In this document: in pieces, positions 61,835-64,000 of the stretch | Layout: the number at the start of each line of letters is the position of its first letter | Position numbering within the stretch: position 1 is the stretch's first letter | Source: Banduia mediterranea | GTDB taxonomy: Bacteria; Pseudomonadota; Gammaproteobacteria; Nevskiales; Nevskiaceae | Assembly: GCF_031846245.1 (NCBI RefSeq) | Contig: NZ_JAVRIC010000001.1 | Span: forward strand, 124,001-188,000 | Direction: 5' to 3' | DNA: 64,000 nt | The notes under the pieces: model-generated | What the model was told of the DNA's origin: nothing | Seen by the model: only the letters and a program-made list of their open reading frames with translations | The model's database searches: none | Program-made: the position numbers and the translations under genes

Positions 61835-62071
61835 ATGTCCAGAGTCTGTCAGGTCACCGGCAAGCGCCCGATGGTCGGCAACAACGTCTCGCACGCGAAC
61901 AACAAGACGCGTCGTCGTTTCCTGCCGAATCTCCATACGCATCGCTTCTGGGTCGAATCGGAAAAGCGCTACGTGACCCTGCGCTTGTCGTCCAAGGCCA
62001 TGCGCATCATCGACAAGAAGGGCATCGATGCCGTTCTGTCGGACGTGCGTGCACGCGGCGAAAAGGTCTGA
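61835..62071 (+). CDS. rpmB: 50S ribosomal protein L28
   Basis: 78 residues: [40 protein letters not shown], and [20 protein letters not shown] near the end. This is the canonical L28. rpmG follows after 10 bases. Confidence 0.97.
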   Translation: MSRVCQVTGKRPMVGNNVSHANNKTRRRFLPNLHTHRFWVESEKRYVTLRLSSKAMRIIDKKGIDAVLSDVRARGEKV

Positions 62072-62081
62072 GGATTAAGTA

Positions 62082-62249
62082 ATGGCGAAGAAAGAACGTG
62101 ACAAGATCCGCCTGATTTCCACTGCGGAAACCGGCTACTTCTACACCACGACCAAGAACAAGAAGAACACCCCGGACAAGCTGGAGTTCAAGAAGTACGA
62201 TCCAGTGGCGCGCAAGCACGTTGTCTTCAAGGAAGGCAAGATCAAGTAG
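62082..62249 (+). CDS. rpmG: 50S ribosomal protein L33
   Basis: 55 residues: [55 protein letters not shown]. It lacks the CXXC pairs, so it is the zinc-independent form. GAGGATTAAGTA precedes the ATG, and the stop (TAG) is at 62247-62249. It forms an operon with rpmB. Confidence 0.96.
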   Translation: MAKKERDKIRLISTAETGYFYTTTKNKKNTPDKLEFKKYDPVARKHVVFKEGKIK

Positions 62250-62303
62250 CGCGTATACGGCAGCGCCTCGCGCGCCGCAACGGTTGAAGCTTCAGGTTTG
62301 CAG

Positions 62304-62328
62304 AAAGGCCCGCACGATGCGGGCCTTT
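62304..62328 (+). terminator. Intrinsic terminator of rpmB-rpmG
   Basis: An 11-bp stem AAAGGCCCGCA / TGCGGGCCTTT with a CGA loop and a following T, 55 bases after the rpmG stop. Confidence 0.85.
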
Positions 62329-62399
62329 TGCGCTGTCGGGACGACAGCCCCGATCCACCGGCATAAGATGCCGGCGTTCTCACGCGATGGTTCGGGGGC

Positions 62400-63839
62400 A
62401 TGGTCGAGACTCAGCATCCACACCACCGACACTTGGAGCAGGCGCGCTCGCAGGTGATCGAGCTGCTGTCGCGGCAGGCGATCGAGCGGGATATCGTCAG
62501 CCGGTCCGAGAATCGCAATCAGGATGTGGTGGCCGGTCTGGTGGCGCGTCAGCAGCGCACCCAGTTGTCGCTGAGGCTTGCTCAATTTCATCCGGCCGAC
62601 GTCGCCTTCGTGCTTGAGGCGCTGGCCCCGGAGGCGCGCGCGGCGGCCTGGAATCTGGTGGGCCACGACCGTCGCGGCGCGGTACTGCTGGAGGCCGCCG
62701 ACGCCGTTCGCCGTCAGTTGGTGGCGGCGATGCCGGCCGCGGAGATCGCGGCGACGGTGGCGCCACTGGATTCGGACGATATCGCCGATCTGATCGCCGA
62801 GCTGCCGGACGAGCAGCGTGCCGATGTGCTGGCGCGGCTGGACCAGTCCGATCAGGCGGCGGTGCGTTCCGTGCTGTCGTTTCCGGATGGCACCGTCGGC
62901 GCCGAGATGGATCTGGACTTCGTGTCGGTGCGTGAGGACGCCTCGCTCGACGCGGTGCTGCGCTACCTGCGGCGGCGTGGACGCCTGCCCGACGACACCA
63001 ATCAGATCTTCGTCGTGGACCGTCAGAACAACCTTCGCGGGGTGCTCTCGCTGGAACATCTGCTGCTGGGCGATCCGGAGCAGAGCGTGGCCGAGCTGAT
63101 GGACGCCAATCCGCGTCTGTTCTACACCGATGACCCGGTGCACGAGGCGGTCGGCGCCTTCGAACGCTACGACCTGATCACGGCGCCGGTGCTCAATCTT
63201 CAGAATCAGGTGGTGGGCCGCATTACCGTGGATTCGGTGCTCGACAGCCTCAACGAACGTCTGCAGCGACAGCGCCTGGAAGAAGTCGGCCTGTCCGAGG
63301 ATCAGGACGTGTATGCCCCGATACCGCAGGCGGCGCGCGAACGCTGGGCCTGGCTTGGCATCAATCTGGCGACGGCCTTCATCAGTTCGCGCGTGATCGG
63401 AGCCTTCGAGGACATCATCCTGCAATTGGTGGCCTTGGCCACGCTGATGCCGATTGTCGCCAGCATGGGGGGCAATACCGGCAACCAGACCGTGGCCCTG
63501 GTGATTCGCGGTCTGGCCCTGGGCCAGCTTGGCGGCCCTCAACTCAAGCGCCTGGTCTGGCGTGAGCTGGCGGTGAGTGCCTACAACGGCGTGATCTGGG
63601 GGGCGGTGCTGGGCCTCGCCGCGTTGTTGCTTTACCAGAATCCCGGCCTGGCCCTGGTGATCTCGGTGGCGATGCTGCTCAACCTGATCGTGGCGGCCAC
63701 GGTGGGTATCTTTGCGCCGGTGCTGCTCGACCGCTTCGGACGCGATCCGGTGCGCGGCAGCAGCATCATCCTGACCTTTGCCACGGACAGCATGGGTTTC
63801 TTGATCTTCCTCGGGCTGGCGTCCCTGGTATTGACCTGA
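62400..63839 (+). CDS. mgtE: Magnesium transporter MgtE
   Basis: 479 residues. An N-terminal superhelical domain (DVVAGLVARQQRTQLSLRLA, LDSDDIADLIAELPDEQRAD), then tandem CBS domains (about 165-290; NQIFVVDRQNNLRGVLSLEH, DLITAPVLNLQNQVVGRITV), then five membrane helices with the pore signature PIVASMGGNTGNQTVALVIR. The cytoplasmic domains close the channel when Mg2+ is high. No M-box riboswitch could fit in the short leader. The final 160 bases of the window after it show no gene. Confidence 0.93.
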   Translation: MVETQHPHHRHLEQARSQVIELLSRQAIERDIVSRSENRNQDVVAGLVARQQRTQLSLRLAQFHPADVAFVLEALAPEARAAAWNLVGHDRRGAVLLEAADAVRRQLVAAMPAAEIAATVAPLDSDDIADLIAELPDEQRADVLARLDQSDQAAVRSVLSFPDGTVGAEMDLDFVSVREDASLDAVLRYLRRRGRLPDDTNQIFVVDRQNNLRGVLSLEHLLLGDPEQSVAELMDANPRLFYTDDPVHEAVGAFERYDLITAPVLNLQNQVVGRITVDSVLDSLNERLQRQRLEEVGLSEDQDVYAPIPQAARERWAWLGINLATAFISSRVIGAFEDIILQLVALATLMPIVASMGGNTGNQTVALVIRGLALGQLGGPQLKRLVWRELAVSAYNGVIWGAVLGLAALLLYQNPGLALVISVAMLLNLIVAATVGIFAPVLLDRFGRDPVRGSSIILTFATDSMGFLIFLGLASLVLT

Positions 63840-64000
63840 GCCGCGACTATGGCTCGCGGTATTGTTTGGCTGCGGCCCATGTCCTGACGGCCATGCTCCA
63901 AGCGGCACCCCGCAGAATGAATCTGCTGCGACACGGCCGTTTCCCCACCCACCGTTCGCAGTCGCGAGCGGTCCCTCCCTCTCCAGCAGGCGGGCGAGGG

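Overview
The window looks like chromosome of a high-GC gammaproteobacterium. TamA/TamB, FadE, GlmU/GlmS, HemW, XthA/AmpG and a dut-coaBC/radC-rpmB-rpmG block all have gammaproteobacterial character. A DUF1329 outer-membrane-type protein beside fadE, and attC sites with GTTGGGC cores, suggest the Nevskiales/Xanthomonadales neighbourhood. That placement is inference from gene content only; no rRNA is present.

Layout. 1-7.6 kb: a TPR protein cut by the window edge, a queuosine-precursor transporter, a DUF3574 lipoprotein and the overlapping tamA-tamB pair. 7.9-16 kb: an accessory region. It opens with a PrlF/YhaV toxin-antitoxin module and then becomes a mosaic of gene fragments, a tandem CaiB-type CoA-transferase, an internally deleted IS4-type element, an IS66 fragment, small gene cassettes with attC recombination sites, and two families of short inverted-repeat elements. 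One family (four copies of about 300 bp and one 109 bp relative) is an internal-deletion derivative of a REP-associated tyrosine transposase (RAYT) gene. 16-31 kb: fadE with a TetR regulator, the DUF1329 protein, typA, an iron-sulfur flavoreductase divergent from an SDR-type protein, mscL, a lipid kinase, a periplasmic LigE-type DNA ligase overlapping an RNase AM-type PHP phosphatase, and a decayed IS701 element.

31.4-42 kb: glmU-glmS (UDP-GlcNAc supply), a collapsed toxin-antitoxin relic, csbD, sufE, then rph / a GNAT-RdgB fusion / hemW / a CPXCG protein as an overlapping run, L31 type B and citrate synthase. 42-50 kb: a HepT/MntA-type HEPN/nucleotidyltransferase pair; an overlapping minus-strand operon of a C39-like peptidase, a RimK-like ATP-grasp ligase with an N-terminal RLAN-type domain and a GNAT acetyltransferase (a candidate peptide-modification system of unknown product); and an overlapping plus-strand operon of FecR-SPOR protein, GH5 lipoprotein, MgtC/DUF4010 protein and family-2 glycosyltransferase. 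50-64 kb: housekeeping genes thiS-thiG, trmB, an orphan phosphoribulokinase, ampG-xthA, pyrE, argB-dut-coaBC, radC, rpmB-rpmG and mgtE.

The strongest candidates for something new are the RAYT-derived miniature elements landing in a degraded integron-cassette array (12.6-15.9 kb), the C39/RimK/GNAT operon (43.0-45.6 kb) and the GNAT-RdgB fusion (37.7-38.8 kb).
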